From Sphingobacteriales bacterium (GTDB lineage Bacteria > Bacteroidota > Bacteroidia > Chitinophagales > Chitinophagaceae): a stretch of 64,000 nt of DNA. Each line of letters begins with the position of its first letter. The stretch's first letter is position 1. Where the stretch lies: contig JACPOD010000073.1 in assembly GCA_016185185.1 (NCBI GenBank), positions 1 through 64,000 of the forward strand, given 5' to 3'. The position numbers were made by a program, and so were the translations under genes. The notes beneath the pieces are model-generated. The model ran no database searches and was not told where the DNA came from. It saw only the letters and a program-made list of their open reading frames with translations. Shown here piece by piece: positions 9,620-18,161 of this stretch.

Positions 9620-10762
9620 ATGCACTTTCAAACGGATGAATTAACACAGCAGGTAGCTTCTACAGCTAGAGATTTTGCTAACCAACATATCAAACCCCAT
9701 GTGATGGAATGGGACGAGGCGCAGCATTTTCCGGTTGAGATTTTTAAGGAAATGGGTAAACTTGGTTTAATGGGAGTGCTTGTTCCACATGAATATGGAG
9801 GCGCTGGTTTAGGTTACCAGGAATATGTTCATATCATTTCCGAAATAGCAAAAGTTTGCGGCTCAGTTGGTTTAAGCCTGGCTGCCCATAATTCTTTATG
9901 CACAGGGCATATTCTTGCTTTTGCTAACGAAGAGCAGAAGCAAAAATATTTGCCCAAACTCGCCACGGCTGAATGGATTGGTGCCTGGGGGCTAACAGAA
10001 GCCAATACCGGAAGTGATGCAGGTAATATGAAAACAACTGCTGTAAAAGATGGAGATCATTGGATCATTAACGGAACAAAGAACTGGATAACGCATGGAA
10101 GAAGTGATGATGTAGCTGTAGTTGTTTGCAGAACCGGGGAACCCAGAACCAGCGGTAATGCCACAGCCTTTGTTATTGAAAAGGGCACACCCGGATTTAG
10201 CGGTGGAAAGAAAGAAAACAAACTGGGCATGCGGGCAAGCGAAACGGCCGAAATGGTTTTTGATAATTGCCGTATTCCGGATTCAAACAGGTTAGGTGAG
10301 GTGGGGGATGGGTTTCGTCAGTCATTAAAAGTACTGGATGGCGGAAGGATATCCATTGCTGCATTATCTATCGGTATTGCCAAAGGAGCTTATGAAGCGG
10401 CATTAAAATATTCAAAAGAACGTTACCAGTTTGATCAGCCCATTTGTAATTTCCAGGGTATATCATTCAAACTGGCTGACATGGCAACGGAAATTATGGC
10501 AGCAGAATTATTAACCATGCAGGCTGCGGATAAAAAGAATCATAAATTACCAATGACCAAAGAAGCAGCGATGGCAAAATATTATGCCAGTGAAGTAGCA
10601 GTAAAAGTTGCTAATGATGCGGTGCAGATATTTGGCGGATATGGTTATACGAAAGAATTTCCGGTAGAAAAATTTTACAGGGATGCCAAATTGTGTACTA
10701 TAGGAGAAGGAACCAGTGAAATTCAGAAGTTAGTTATTTCAAGAGAAGTGTTACGACAATAA
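9620..10762 (+). CDS. Acyl-CoA dehydrogenase
   Basis: A 380-residue FAD flavoprotein that oxidises acyl-CoA to the trans-2-enoyl-CoA, passing electrons to electron-transfer flavoprotein in fatty-acid or branched-chain catabolism. Family signatures are clear: GLTEANTGSDAGNMKTTA (about 128-145), YSKERYQFDQPICNFQGISFKLADM (about 267-290) and the C-terminal FGGYGYTKEFPVEKFYRDAKL with the catalytic Glu in IGEGTSEIQ (about 363-371). The motif placing resembles butyryl/short-chain enzymes, but chain specificity cannot be read reliably. Length is normal. A rho-independent terminator follows at 10795. Confidence 0.92.
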   Translation: MHFQTDELTQQVASTARDFANQHIKPHVMEWDEAQHFPVEIFKEMGKLGLMGVLVPHEYGGAGLGYQEYVHIISEIAKVCGSVGLSLAAHNSLCTGHILAFANEEQKQKYLPKLATAEWIGAWGLTEANTGSDAGNMKTTAVKDGDHWIINGTKNWITHGRSDDVAVVVCRTGEPRTSGNATAFVIEKGTPGFSGGKKENKLGMRASETAEMVFDNCRIPDSNRLGEVGDGFRQSLKVLDGGRISIAALSIGIAKGAYEAALKYSKERYQFDQPICNFQGISFKLADMATEIMAAELLTMQAADKKNHKLPMTKEAAMAKYYASEVAVKVANDAVQIFGGYGYTKEFPVEKFYRDAKLCTIGEGTSEIQKLVISREVLRQ

Positions 10763-10794
10763 CGATAATCGCCTCTGCGATTGCTTGCAAACGG

Positions 10795-10819
10795 TCCCGC
10801 TGTAATGGCGGGATTTTTT
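10795..10819 (+). terminator. Rho-independent terminator after acyl-CoA dehydrogenase
   Basis: Stem TCCCGC (10795-10800) with GCGGGA (10808-10813), 7-base loop, then six T residues. The T tract touches the stop codon of the convergent small gene at 10818. Very similar stems occur at 33881 and 46446. Confidence 0.8.
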
Positions 10820-10988
10820 ATCCCATAAAATCTGAATCATCTTTTTTTGCCCCTAATAAATTATCAACCGCTCCTGCCAGCATGGGAAATTTCTCCGTCA
10901 CAAAATCTTTAATCGTCTCTAATACTTTCTTCGCCTGTTCATCTGTAAGACCCGCATTCGCTTTTAAGCGTTCAACTAAATCGTTCAT
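10818..10988 (-). CDS. Small 56-residue conserved-looking protein
   Basis: An open frame of 57 codons from ATG at 10988 to TAA at 10818. The product begins MNDLVERLKANAGLTDEQAK and continues with KVLETIKDFVTEKFPMLAGAVDNLLGAKKDD. The sequence predicts two amphipathic helices and a charged tail. It resembles, from memory, small Bacteroidota proteins of the DUF2267/DUF2780 kind, in which a 'GLTxEQA' helix is followed by a hydrophobic helix. Codon use and amino-acid composition look like a real gene, and a terminator for clpX lies upstream. No function can be assigned. Confidence 0.6.
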   Translation of the reverse strand: MNDLVERLKANAGLTDEQAKKVLETIKDFVTEKFPMLAGAVDNLLGAKKDDSDFMG

Positions 10989-11020
10989 ATCATTTTTTTT
11001 TAAGTTTAAAGGTATCGTAT

Positions 11021-11049
11021 AAAAAAACCGTTCCTGTTATAAGAACGGT
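11021..11049 (-). terminator. Rho-independent terminator after clpX
   Basis: On the minus strand, stem ACCGTTC (11049-11043) pairs with GAACGGT (11033-11027), followed by a run of T residues (11026-11021). It ends the clpX transcript 31 bases after the stop. Confidence 0.8.
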
Positions 11050-11079
11050 AAATATTTTTCAATTTTCCACTTTCAATTC

Positions 11080-12312
11080 TTATGCTACTTTCAGCAGACT
11101 CATCTTACTCTTATCAAATTTGCGTTGTGCATAGTCCAGCGTCAATACAAACTCTTTTGTTTTGGTAGAGGGAAGTTCAAACATAGCATCCGTTAAAATA
11201 CTTTCGCAAATGCTGCGTAAACCTCTTGCCCCTAATTTGTATTCCATTGCTTTATCTACCATAAAATTCAACACATCATCTTCAATAGTTAAAGCTATAC
11301 CTTCTATGTCAAACAATTTTTTGTATTGCTTTATTAGGGAGTTCTTAGGGTCAGTAAGAATTGAACGTAAAGTTTCTTTGTCTAGCGGATTAAGATGTGT
11401 AACTACCGGTAACCTTCCCAGTAATTCAGGGATCAATCCAAAAGATTTCAGATCCTGCGCATTTACATACTGCAGTAAATTTTTCTTTTGAAACTCCTGT
11501 AATTCTTTGTTTACATTAAAACCTATTGCCTGTGTGTTGATGCGGCGTCCAATCACCCTGTCAATTCCATCAAAAGCACCACCACAAATAAAAAGGATAT
11601 TATGCGTATTTATTTTAATCAGTTTTTGCTCCGGATGTTTTCTTCCTCCCTGCGGTGGAACGAGTACTTCGGTTCCTTCGAGCAATTTCAATAAACCCTG
11701 TTGCACACCTTCCCCACTTACATCCCGTGTAATAGAAGGGTTATCTCCTTTACGGGCTACTTTATCAATTTCATCAATATAAACGATTCCTTTTTCTGCA
11801 GCGGCAACATCATAATTACAAACCTGTAATAAACGGGTTAAAATACTTTCTACATCTTCGCCCACATAACCTGCTTCTGTAAATACGGTAGCATCAACGA
11901 TTGCAAATGGAACATTGAGTAGTTTAGCAATTGTTTTAGCCAGTAAGGTTTTACCGGTACCGGTTTCACCCACCATTATAATATTGCTCTTTTCTATTTC
12001 AACTTCGTTATCTGTTTTTTGATTTAACCGTTTGTAGTGGTTGTACACTGCAACTGCTAATACTTTCTTTGCATCATCCTGGCCAATTACATATTCATCC
12101 AAAAACTTTTTAACCTCCATGGGTTTTTTAACCGTGAGCTTAAATTGTGACGGATGATTTTCATTGCGGATGAGCAACTCCTGTTCTATTATTTCCTGTG
12201 CATGTTCAACACAGTTTTCACAAATATGACCTTCTTGTCCGGCAATAAGGATCTTCACCTCATCACGGCTTCTGCCACAAAAAGAACAATGTAAAGTGCT
12301 TGATTTAGCCAT
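11080..12312 (-). CDS. clpX: ATP-dependent protease ATPase subunit ClpX
   Basis: ClpX is the AAA+ unfoldase that feeds substrates into the ClpP chamber. The 410-residue protein has the N-terminal zinc-binding domain (CSFCGRSRDEV...CENC, about residues 10-34), Walker A GETGTGKT (about 115-122), Walker B VYIDEIDK (about 178-185), the RDVSGEGVQQ pore-region block and sensor-2 motif LGARGLRS. The IGF loop needed for ClpP docking is visible as IGFNVN (about 264-269). It lies in the minus-strand series tig, clpP, clpP, clpX, the common arrangement for this protease. Confidence 0.97.
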   Translation of the reverse strand: MAKSSTLHCSFCGRSRDEVKILIAGQEGHICENCVEHAQEIIEQELLIRNENHPSQFKLTVKKPMEVKKFLDEYVIGQDDAKKVLAVAVYNHYKRLNQKTDNEVEIEKSNIIMVGETGTGKTLLAKTIAKLLNVPFAIVDATVFTEAGYVGEDVESILTRLLQVCNYDVAAAEKGIVYIDEIDKVARKGDNPSITRDVSGEGVQQGLLKLLEGTEVLVPPQGGRKHPEQKLIKINTHNILFICGGAFDGIDRVIGRRINTQAIGFNVNKELQEFQKKNLLQYVNAQDLKSFGLIPELLGRLPVVTHLNPLDKETLRSILTDPKNSLIKQYKKLFDIEGIALTIEDDVLNFMVDKAMEYKLGARGLRSICESILTDAMFELPSTKTKEFVLTLDYAQRKFDKSKMSLLKVA

Positions 12313-12340
12313 TAGTTGGTCGATTGTTGACTGTAAAAAT

Positions 12341-12368
12341 AAAAAAACCCCTGAATTGCAAGGGTTTT
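12341..12368 (-). terminator. Terminator between clpP and clpX
   Basis: An inverted repeat AAAACCC / GGGTTTT with an 11-base loop; A and T tracts on both flanks make it usable in either direction. It lies between the downstream clpP and the clpX start region, so clpX may be partly transcribed from its own promoter. Confidence 0.6.
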
Positions 12369-12391
12369 ATTTCTGCTCGCATGAGCTTTAG

Positions 12392-13021
12392 TTATAATTT
12401 GTCCAGAATCTTATCTACAATACCATAGGCAACCGATTCTTTGGCATCCATCCAGTAATCACGGTCGAAATCTTTCATCACCTGCTCAACAGTCTTGCCG
12501 CAATTATCGGCAAGTATTTTGGCACCCATTTCTTTGGTTTTAAGGATTTGTTCTGCCATAATTTCCAAATCGGCACTGGTACCACGTCCACCACCGCTGG
12601 GCTGGTGTATCATTACTTCGCCACTGGGGAATATAAAACGTCTTCCTTTTTTGCCACCACTCAATAAAATGGAACCCATTGAAGCTGCCATGCCCATACA
12701 AACAGTTGAAACCGGCGATTTGATCAATTGCATTGCATCATACATTACCATTCCACTGGTTACAATACCACCGGGACTGTTGATGTAAAATGTGATTTCT
12801 TTACCGGGATCTACCGCATCCAGGTATAATAATCTTGAAGTAATATCTTTTGCACTTTTATCGTCCACTACACCCCACAGAAAAATTTTACGCTGCTCAA
12901 TAAATTTTTTGTCAAACTGCCAGCCACTCATCATCTTTTCCATAGGTATTTCTACCGGCGATGGTGCTTCCGGTTCCTCATCATCAAAACGAAATGGCTT
13001 TTTATAATTGTTGAAATTCAT
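12392..13021 (-). CDS. clpP: ClpP protease subunit, second paralogue
   Basis: A 209-residue serine peptidase of the Clp complex. The catalytic serine is Ser114 in GMAASMGS and the histidine His139 in MIHQPSGG; the acidic member is in the [20 protein letters not shown] block. FYINSPGG forms the oxyanion region. The N-terminal 35 residues are acidic and proline-rich ([14 protein letters not shown]), longer than the mature form of classic ClpP, and may be a propeptide. It lies 32 bases downstream of another clpP; the two may form mixed rings, as reported in some bacteria with two adjacent copies. Confidence 0.95.
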   Translation of the reverse strand: MNFNNYKKPFRFDDEEPEAPSPVEIPMEKMMSGWQFDKKFIEQRKIFLWGVVDDKSAKDITSRLLYLDAVDPGKEITFYINSPGGIVTSGMVMYDAMQLIKSPVSTVCMGMAASMGSILLSGGKKGRRFIFPSGEVMIHQPSGGGRGTSADLEIMAEQILKTKEMGAKILADNCGKTVEQVMKDFDRDYWMDAKESVAYGIVDKILDKL

Positions 13022-13053
13022 AATTTATTTTTTGAAATGATTAACTTAAACAG

Positions 13054-13749
13054 TTATTTATCTTCTTTTAATTTTCTTGGATTCATTAACAAAACTTCAT
13101 CTACCAGTCCATAGTCTTTCGCTTCAGTAGCTGTCATCCAGAAATCACGGTCAAAATCTTTAGAAATTTTTTCAACATCCTGCCCGCTGTGAAAAGCAAT
13201 TACATCGTACAATTCTTTCTTCAGTTTTTTTACTTCATTCACAGTGATCAATACATCACTTGCCTGGCCGCCTGCACCGGCGCTGGGCTGGTGCATCATG
13301 ATGCGGGAATGTTTTAATGCTGTACGTTTTCCTTTAGTACCTGCAGTTAACAATACCGAAGCCATAGAAGCTGCCACACCAATACAAATGGTAGATACAT
13401 CAGCTGAAATATATTGCATGGTATCGTACACCCCCAGGCCGGCATATACACTGCCACCGGGGCTATTAATATACATCTGTATATCACGGCTGCGGTCGGT
13501 ACTTTCTAAAAACAGCAATTGCGCAACAATAATATTACCTACTTCTTCACTAATGGGGTAGCCAAGGAAGATGATACGGTCCATCATTAACCTGCTGTAC
13601 ACATCCATTACTGCCACATTCATCGGACGTTCTTCAATAATGTTGGGCGTTAAAGCCGTAGGCATAGCATTGGCATACTGGTGCAGAGTGGCACTCGAAA
13701 TGCCACGGTGCTTTACAGCATATTTTTCAAATTCTTTTGCGTGGTTCAT
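13054..13749 (-). CDS. clpP: ClpP protease subunit, first paralogue
   Basis: A 231-residue ClpP. Catalytic Ser128 is in GVAASMAS, His153 in MMHQPSAG, and the acidic residue is in the DFDRDFWMTATEAKDYGLVDEVL block. MYINSPGGSV is the oxyanion/substrate strand. The N-terminus carries about 45 extra residues before the conserved core (MDVYSRLMMDRIIFLG), again suggesting an N-terminal propeptide. It is the first clpP after trigger factor. The 308 bases upstream (13750-14057) hold only the tig terminator and no gene that I can see. Confidence 0.95.
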   Translation of the reverse strand: MNHAKEFEKYAVKHRGISSATLHQYANAMPTALTPNIIEERPMNVAVMDVYSRLMMDRIIFLGYPISEEVGNIIVAQLLFLESTDRSRDIQMYINSPGGSVYAGLGVYDTMQYISADVSTICIGVAASMASVLLTAGTKGKRTALKHSRIMMHQPSAGAGGQASDVLITVNEVKKLKKELYDVIAFHSGQDVEKISKDFDRDFWMTATEAKDYGLVDEVLLMNPRKLKEDK

Positions 13750-13991
13750 ATTGTAATTATATAATTTCTGAAAGGCAATTTAAGTGATTTGACTCTTCAA
13801 ATACCATGCGGGGAAAAAAATCGGACAAAATAACAGACCACCAGTGCCCTGAAGGGGAACTTAGTTAGTTATTGCATCATTAATTACTTTTTTATAAAAT
13901 GGTTATTTTTTTTATCTGTGTACCCGGCGAAATCACTTTGTTCAACTGCATTTGCGTCGCACACTTGTACAATATTAATAATCTGAGCAAA

Positions 13992-14021
13992 TAAAAAAGC
14001 TGAAGAATCATTCTTCAGCTT
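13992..14021 (-). terminator. Rho-independent terminator after tig
   Basis: A near-perfect palindrome of 25 bases (13997-14021, AAGCTGAAGAAT with its complement around one central base), with a run of T residues on the minus-strand exit side. Next to it, 14024-14059 carries word-like repeats (ATTCACGACTTGGGATTCACG), just before the tig stop. Confidence 0.8.
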
Positions 14022-14057
14022 CAGCATTATTCACGACTTGGGATTCACGGTTCACGA

Positions 14058-15431
14058 TTAGTGATGGTGATGTTCATGCTCTTTCTGCAGCTTGCCAAAA
14101 TCTTCAGCACTGATTTCTTTTTCAACAGGAGTGATTTGTGTTTCGGCCCAGTTAAATAATTTTTCAGTGATGAGGCGACGGTAGGTACTGTCTAATTGCT
14201 GCTCGTCTTTCATCATACGATCCACATAGCTATCCAACCAATCCACATTATCACCCAAATTCATCTGGCCAAAATATCCCATTACCTGCTGCTTCATATA
14301 ATTGCGCAGTTCTTCCTGGTTTACTTCTAAATTATTTTCTTTGATCAGTTTATCGCTTATCAATGTCCATTTTAACTGGTTGCTGAAAACAGGATATTCA
14401 GCTTCTGCTTCATCCGCTGACTTTGGTTTTTCTCCACCCGTTTGCAACCACTTTTTAAGGAAGGTTTCCGGAAATTCCATGTTGGTTCCATCCACCAGCG
14501 CATGATATAACTCATGATGTAAATGATTACGGCTTTGTGCTGCCCATGCATTTTCAATTTCTTCTTTTATGGCTGCTTTAAAATCTTCCGGTGTAGTAAT
14601 TTCTTTTGCAGGATACACTTCCTTAAAAAATTCTTCATTCAGTTCTCTCTTTTCTACCAACCCAACTTTTGTAATTGTCATGTTGAAGAACTTATCAGCA
14701 GCACCTTCTGTATCTTTTATTTTTAAATCACTTAAAACCCAGTCCAGTTCTTTATCATCAAAAGCTGTATTCAATTGCAGGTTCACCACATCATCTTTTT
14801 TCTTCCCTTGCAATTCCTCCTGGTATTTTTTGGTAAAATATTTTACTAAAAGGGAATTTTCGCCACTAACACCTCCTTCAATTACATTACCGTCTTTATC
14901 TGTTTCCTCAAATTTTACATTCAGTACATTATCTTCAACAGTTACGGTTTCCGGTTCACTCATTTTGCCATGACGCATCACCAGGCGTTCCACTTCGCTC
15001 TGAATCATTTCATCGGTCACATTAACTTTATAACGGGTGATTTTAGATTTTTTAAATGCATCCACTTCAAAATTGGGTTTCAATCCAATTTCAAAATTGA
15101 AAATATACTCATCCGGAGTATCCATGTTAATTTTAGATGCATCACTTTCAACGGGTAAGGGTTGAGCAAAAATGTCTAACTGCTCTTTCGCCATAAAATC
15201 ACTCAATCCTTTTTCCACACTTTTAATTACTTCATCCGCAAAGATGGCTGGACCATGCATTTTTTTTACTACACCTGTGGGTACCATTCCTTTACGAAAG
15301 CCGGGAATGTTAGCCACTTTTGCATATTGTTTTAGAGCCTTTTCAAAAGAAGGGAAATAATCTTCCTTACTCACTTTTACACTCAGCTTATCCGTTAATA
15401 AGCTTACATTTTCTCTTGTAACTGTTGCCAT
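14058..15431 (-). CDS. tig: Trigger factor
   Basis: A ribosome-associated chaperone and peptidyl-prolyl isomerase of 457 residues. The N-terminal ribosome-binding domain has the signature FPSFEKALKQYAKVANIPGFRKGMVP (about residues 27-52, GFRKG loop). A PPIase-like region (about 150-245) is degenerate compared with classic FKBP domains, which is usual in Bacteroidota, and the C-terminal chaperone arms follow. The protein ends in HEHHHH, a short metal-binding-like tail. It precedes clpP-clpP-clpX, an arrangement that joins folding to degradation. Confidence 0.93.
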   Translation of the reverse strand: MATVTRENVSLLTDKLSVKVSKEDYFPSFEKALKQYAKVANIPGFRKGMVPTGVVKKMHGPAIFADEVIKSVEKGLSDFMAKEQLDIFAQPLPVESDASKINMDTPDEYIFNFEIGLKPNFEVDAFKKSKITRYKVNVTDEMIQSEVERLVMRHGKMSEPETVTVEDNVLNVKFEETDKDGNVIEGGVSGENSLLVKYFTKKYQEELQGKKKDDVVNLQLNTAFDDKELDWVLSDLKIKDTEGAADKFFNMTITKVGLVEKRELNEEFFKEVYPAKEITTPEDFKAAIKEEIENAWAAQSRNHLHHELYHALVDGTNMEFPETFLKKWLQTGGEKPKSADEAEAEYPVFSNQLKWTLISDKLIKENNLEVNQEELRNYMKQQVMGYFGQMNLGDNVDWLDSYVDRMMKDEQQLDSTYRRLITEKLFNWAETQITPVEKEISAEDFGKLQKEHEHHHH

Positions 15432-15435
15432 TTGT

Positions 15436-15530
15436 AATGGTTTAAAAAGTTTAAAAGTTGAATGGTTAAAGCTTTTTCATATTTCAAGGTCAACTTGAAA
15501 CATTGAACCTTAAACATTCAACTTTGAATG
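15436..15530. repeat. Word-like repeat, left flank of tRNA-Leu
   Basis: AT-rich words such as GTTTAAAAAGTTTAAAAGTTGAATGG and TTCAACTTTGAATG fill the space between tig and the tRNA gene. Related words in the opposite sense fill 15614-15710 on the other side of the tRNA, so the tRNA gene is bracketed by imperfect inverted repeats. Confidence 0.5.
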
Positions 15531-15612
15531 TGCGGATGATAGGAATCGAACCTACATGGATTGCTCCGCCAGATCCTAAGTCTGGTGCGTCTGCCAGTTT
15601 CGCCACATCCGC
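15531..15612 (-). tRNA. tRNA-Leu (anticodon UAG)
   Basis: Read on the minus strand the gene starts GCGGATGTGGCGAAACTGGC and ends with the T arm GGTTCGATTCC and CATCCGCA. The 7-base acceptor stem GCGGATG pairs with CATCCGC, with A as discriminator. The anticodon arm is CCAGA-CTTAGGA-TCTGG, giving anticodon TAG, which reads CUA (and other CUN) leucine codons. A long variable arm typical of class II tRNAs is present, and CCA is not encoded. Confidence 0.95.
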
Positions 15613-15613
15613 A

Positions 15614-15710
15614 GCGAAAGTTAAAAGGTCTAAGGGTTGAAAGTTTAAAGTTGATTGCCGTTGCAGAAATCAACTTTTAAACCATTAAACCAGTCAACTT
15701 TTTTTCGAGG
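15614..15710. repeat. Word-like repeat, right flank of tRNA-Leu
   Basis: Contains GTTGAAAGTTTAAAGTTGATTG and AATCAACTTTTAAACCATTAAACCAGTCAAC, which form an imperfect inverted repeat with each other and resemble 15436-15530. This stretch would be the leader of the tRNA transcript if the promoter at 15713 is used. Confidence 0.5.
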
Positions 15711-15712
15711 CG

Positions 15713-15720
15713 CAAAGGTA
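15713..15720 (-). promoter_or_regulatory. Candidate -7 element for tRNA-Leu
   Basis: TACCTTTG on the minus strand is a perfect TAnnTTTG match, about 100 bases before the tRNA. No good TTTG is seen 20 bases upstream. Confidence 0.45.
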
Positions 15721-15778
15721 GGGTAATTCATCATAAAATAGAAAAGCAAGATGATTTATGTAAATTCGTAGACTCATT

Positions 15779-18016
15779 ATGGCCGAACCTGTTGAAATAG
15801 CAAAGTATAACCTCACCCGGGAGCAGGAAAAGAAAGATCTCCTGCGCCAGTATCGTTCGCTGTTGCGGGCACTAAAGCCAAAATTAAAACCGGGGGATAA
15901 GGAGTTGGTCCGCACTGCTTTTGAAATGGCAGCAGAAGCGCATAAAACCATGCGTCGTAAAAGCGGCGAACCGTATATCACCCATCCATTGGCTGTTGCT
16001 ATGATTTGTGTAGAGGAAATTGGGTTGGGTGTACGTTCCTCCATTTGTGCTTTACTGCACGATACAGTAGAAGATACGGATGTTACCCTGGAAGATGTGG
16101 AAAGAGAATTTGGTACTGAGATAGCAAGGATCATTGACGGGCTTACAAAAATTGCGAATGTGGTAGATGCCAACACCACACAGCAGGCAGAGAATTTTAA
16201 AAAGATTTTATTAACGCTGACTGACGACCCGAGGGTCATTTTAATAAAGCTGGCCGACCGTCTGCATAACATGCGTACGCTGGACAGTATGAAGCATGAA
16301 AAGCAATTGAAAATTTCTTCTGAAACAGTTTATGTGTATGCTCCGCTTGCCCATCGTATGGGTTTATACAATATTAAAACGGAGATGGAAGATCTTTCGA
16401 TGAAATATCTTGAACCTGAAGAGTATAAAGAAATAGCGCAAAAACTGGCAGAAACAAAAAGAGAACGGACAAGATTTATTAATGAATTCATCCGCCCGAT
16501 AAAAGATAAACTGGAGCAGGGTAACTTTAATTTTGAAATTCATGGTCGCCCTAAAAGCATTCACTCTATCTGGAATAAAATAAAGAAGAAAGGCGTATCC
16601 TTTGAAGAAGTATATGACCTGTTTGCCATTCGCATTATTTTAGACTCTCCACCTGAAAAAGAAAAAGAAGACTGCTGGAAAGTATACTCAATGATTACGG
16701 ACGAATACAACCCTTCGCCTGAACGTTTGCGTGACTGGCTTAGTAATCCAAAATCAAATGGATACGAAGCCCTGCATACAACCGTTATGGGTCCGCAGGG
16801 AAGATGGGTGGAAGTGCAGATACGTTCCAAACGTATGAACGAGATAGCAGAAAAAGGATTGGCGGCTCACTGGAAATATAAAGAAGGAGCAGGTGAGGAA
16901 GGAAGGTTTGAGCAGTGGTTCCAGCAAATAAGAGAAGCTTTAAATAACCAGGATTCAAATTCGCTTGATTTTTTACAGGATTTTAAAACATCTTTTCTTG
17001 CAGAAGAAATTTATGTGTACACACCCAAAGGAGATGTAAAGATGCTGCCACTTGGAGCAACTGCTTTGGATTTTGCTTTTTCCGTTCATAGCATGGTAGG
17101 AAGTAAATGTATAGGCGCCAAAGTAAATCATAAACTGGTTCCTATCAGTCATAAATTAAGAAGCGGTGACCAAATTGAAATCATAACATCTGCCAAACAA
17201 AAGCCTAATGAAAACTGGCTGAATATTGTTGTAACAGCTAAAGCGAAATCAAAAATTAAAGATGCACTCAAAGAAGAAAAAAGAAAAATTGCCGATGAAG
17301 GAAAATATTTGCTGCAAAGAAAATTAGAACAACTTGGGGTATCGTTTAATCAGCATAATATAGAAGAACTGGTGGTGTTTTACAAGTTGCCTTCACCGCT
17401 GGATTTTTATTATAAAATAGCTGTAAAAGAAATTGATTTAAAAGAATTAAAAGAGTTCCAGGTTTTGGGGGATAAAATAATACCACCTAAACCTGTAAAA
17501 CCACTTGTTGAACATAAGGACGAAGAAAGTTTAAAAGCAGGAAATAAAAAAGATGCAGAACTCATCATCTTTGGAGAAAGTAGTGACCGGATTGTGTACA
17601 ACCTGGCTGCCTGTTGTAAACCAATACCCGGAGATGATGTATTTGGTTTTGTAACTACCGGGAAAGGATTAACGATTCATCGGACCAATTGTCCTAATGC
17701 TGCCAAACTGCTGGCAAACTATGGTCACAGAGTAGTTAAAACAAAATGGGTTAAAAATAAAGAGATCTCTTTCCTCACCGGTATCAAGATCGTTGGATTA
17801 GACGATGTGGGTGTTGTAAGTAAAATAACCAATCTTATTTCCGGGGAATTAAGGATTAATATCAATGCCATTACCATTGAAGCAAAAGAAGGTTTGTTTG
17901 AAGGGAATATAAAATTATATGTGCACGATAAAGAAGAATTGGACAAACTTGTTAACCGCTTAAAAAGTTTACCCGGCATAGAATCTGTTGACCGGTATGA
18001 TACGGAAGCAGCATAG
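15779..18016 (+). CDS. rsh: Bifunctional (p)ppGpp synthetase/hydrolase, RelA/SpoT family
   Basis: Makes and degrades the stringent-response alarmone (p)ppGpp. The 745-residue protein has the long RSH order: HD hydrolase (about 45-200, with YITHPLAVA and intact HDTVED at about 95-100), synthetase (about 240-370, RPKSIHSIWNKIKKK and the NPKSNGYEALHTTVMGP block), TGS domain (about 405-465, IYVYTPKGDVKMLP), a conserved Cys/His region (ACCKPIPGDDVFGF) and a C-terminal ACT domain (about 665-740). The intact HD box implies active hydrolase as well as synthetase. It is probably the main RSH enzyme of this genome. Neighbours give no operon context. Confidence 0.94.
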   Translation: MAEPVEIAKYNLTREQEKKDLLRQYRSLLRALKPKLKPGDKELVRTAFEMAAEAHKTMRRKSGEPYITHPLAVAMICVEEIGLGVRSSICALLHDTVEDTDVTLEDVEREFGTEIARIIDGLTKIANVVDANTTQQAENFKKILLTLTDDPRVILIKLADRLHNMRTLDSMKHEKQLKISSETVYVYAPLAHRMGLYNIKTEMEDLSMKYLEPEEYKEIAQKLAETKRERTRFINEFIRPIKDKLEQGNFNFEIHGRPKSIHSIWNKIKKKGVSFEEVYDLFAIRIILDSPPEKEKEDCWKVYSMITDEYNPSPERLRDWLSNPKSNGYEALHTTVMGPQGRWVEVQIRSKRMNEIAEKGLAAHWKYKEGAGEEGRFEQWFQQIREALNNQDSNSLDFLQDFKTSFLAEEIYVYTPKGDVKMLPLGATALDFAFSVHSMVGSKCIGAKVNHKLVPISHKLRSGDQIEIITSAKQKPNENWLNIVVTAKAKSKIKDALKEEKRKIADEGKYLLQRKLEQLGVSFNQHNIEELVVFYKLPSPLDFYYKIAVKEIDLKELKEFQVLGDKIIPPKPVKPLVEHKDEESLKAGNKKDAELIIFGESSDRIVYNLAACCKPIPGDDVFGFVTTGKGLTIHRTNCPNAAKLLANYGHRVVKTKWVKNKEISFLTGIKIVGLDDVGVVSKITNLISGELRININAITIEAKEGLFEGNIKLYVHDKEELDKLVNRLKSLPGIESVDRYDTEAA

Positions 18017-18161
18017 TCATATTATCAAATTATGCCATGTTGCTTAAAAAAACCCTCAAGTTTTCATGAATTAATAAATTAACCTAAATTTACTTGTCCC
18101 TTCTTACCAACAAGGGATTGTTCTATCAGCTGACAGCTTATTATTGACTAAAAAAAACAAC

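Noticed and set aside
15694-16272. Long minus-strand open frame over the start of the RelA/SpoT gene
   Set aside because: The product is Ser/Val/Leu-rich without motifs and lies wholly opposite a well-conserved HD domain; it is a shadow of the real gene.
18040-18161. Promoter of the TonB receptor
   Set aside because: CTAAATTTAC is near the -7 consensus but has the wrong final base, and no TTTG lies at the right distance.
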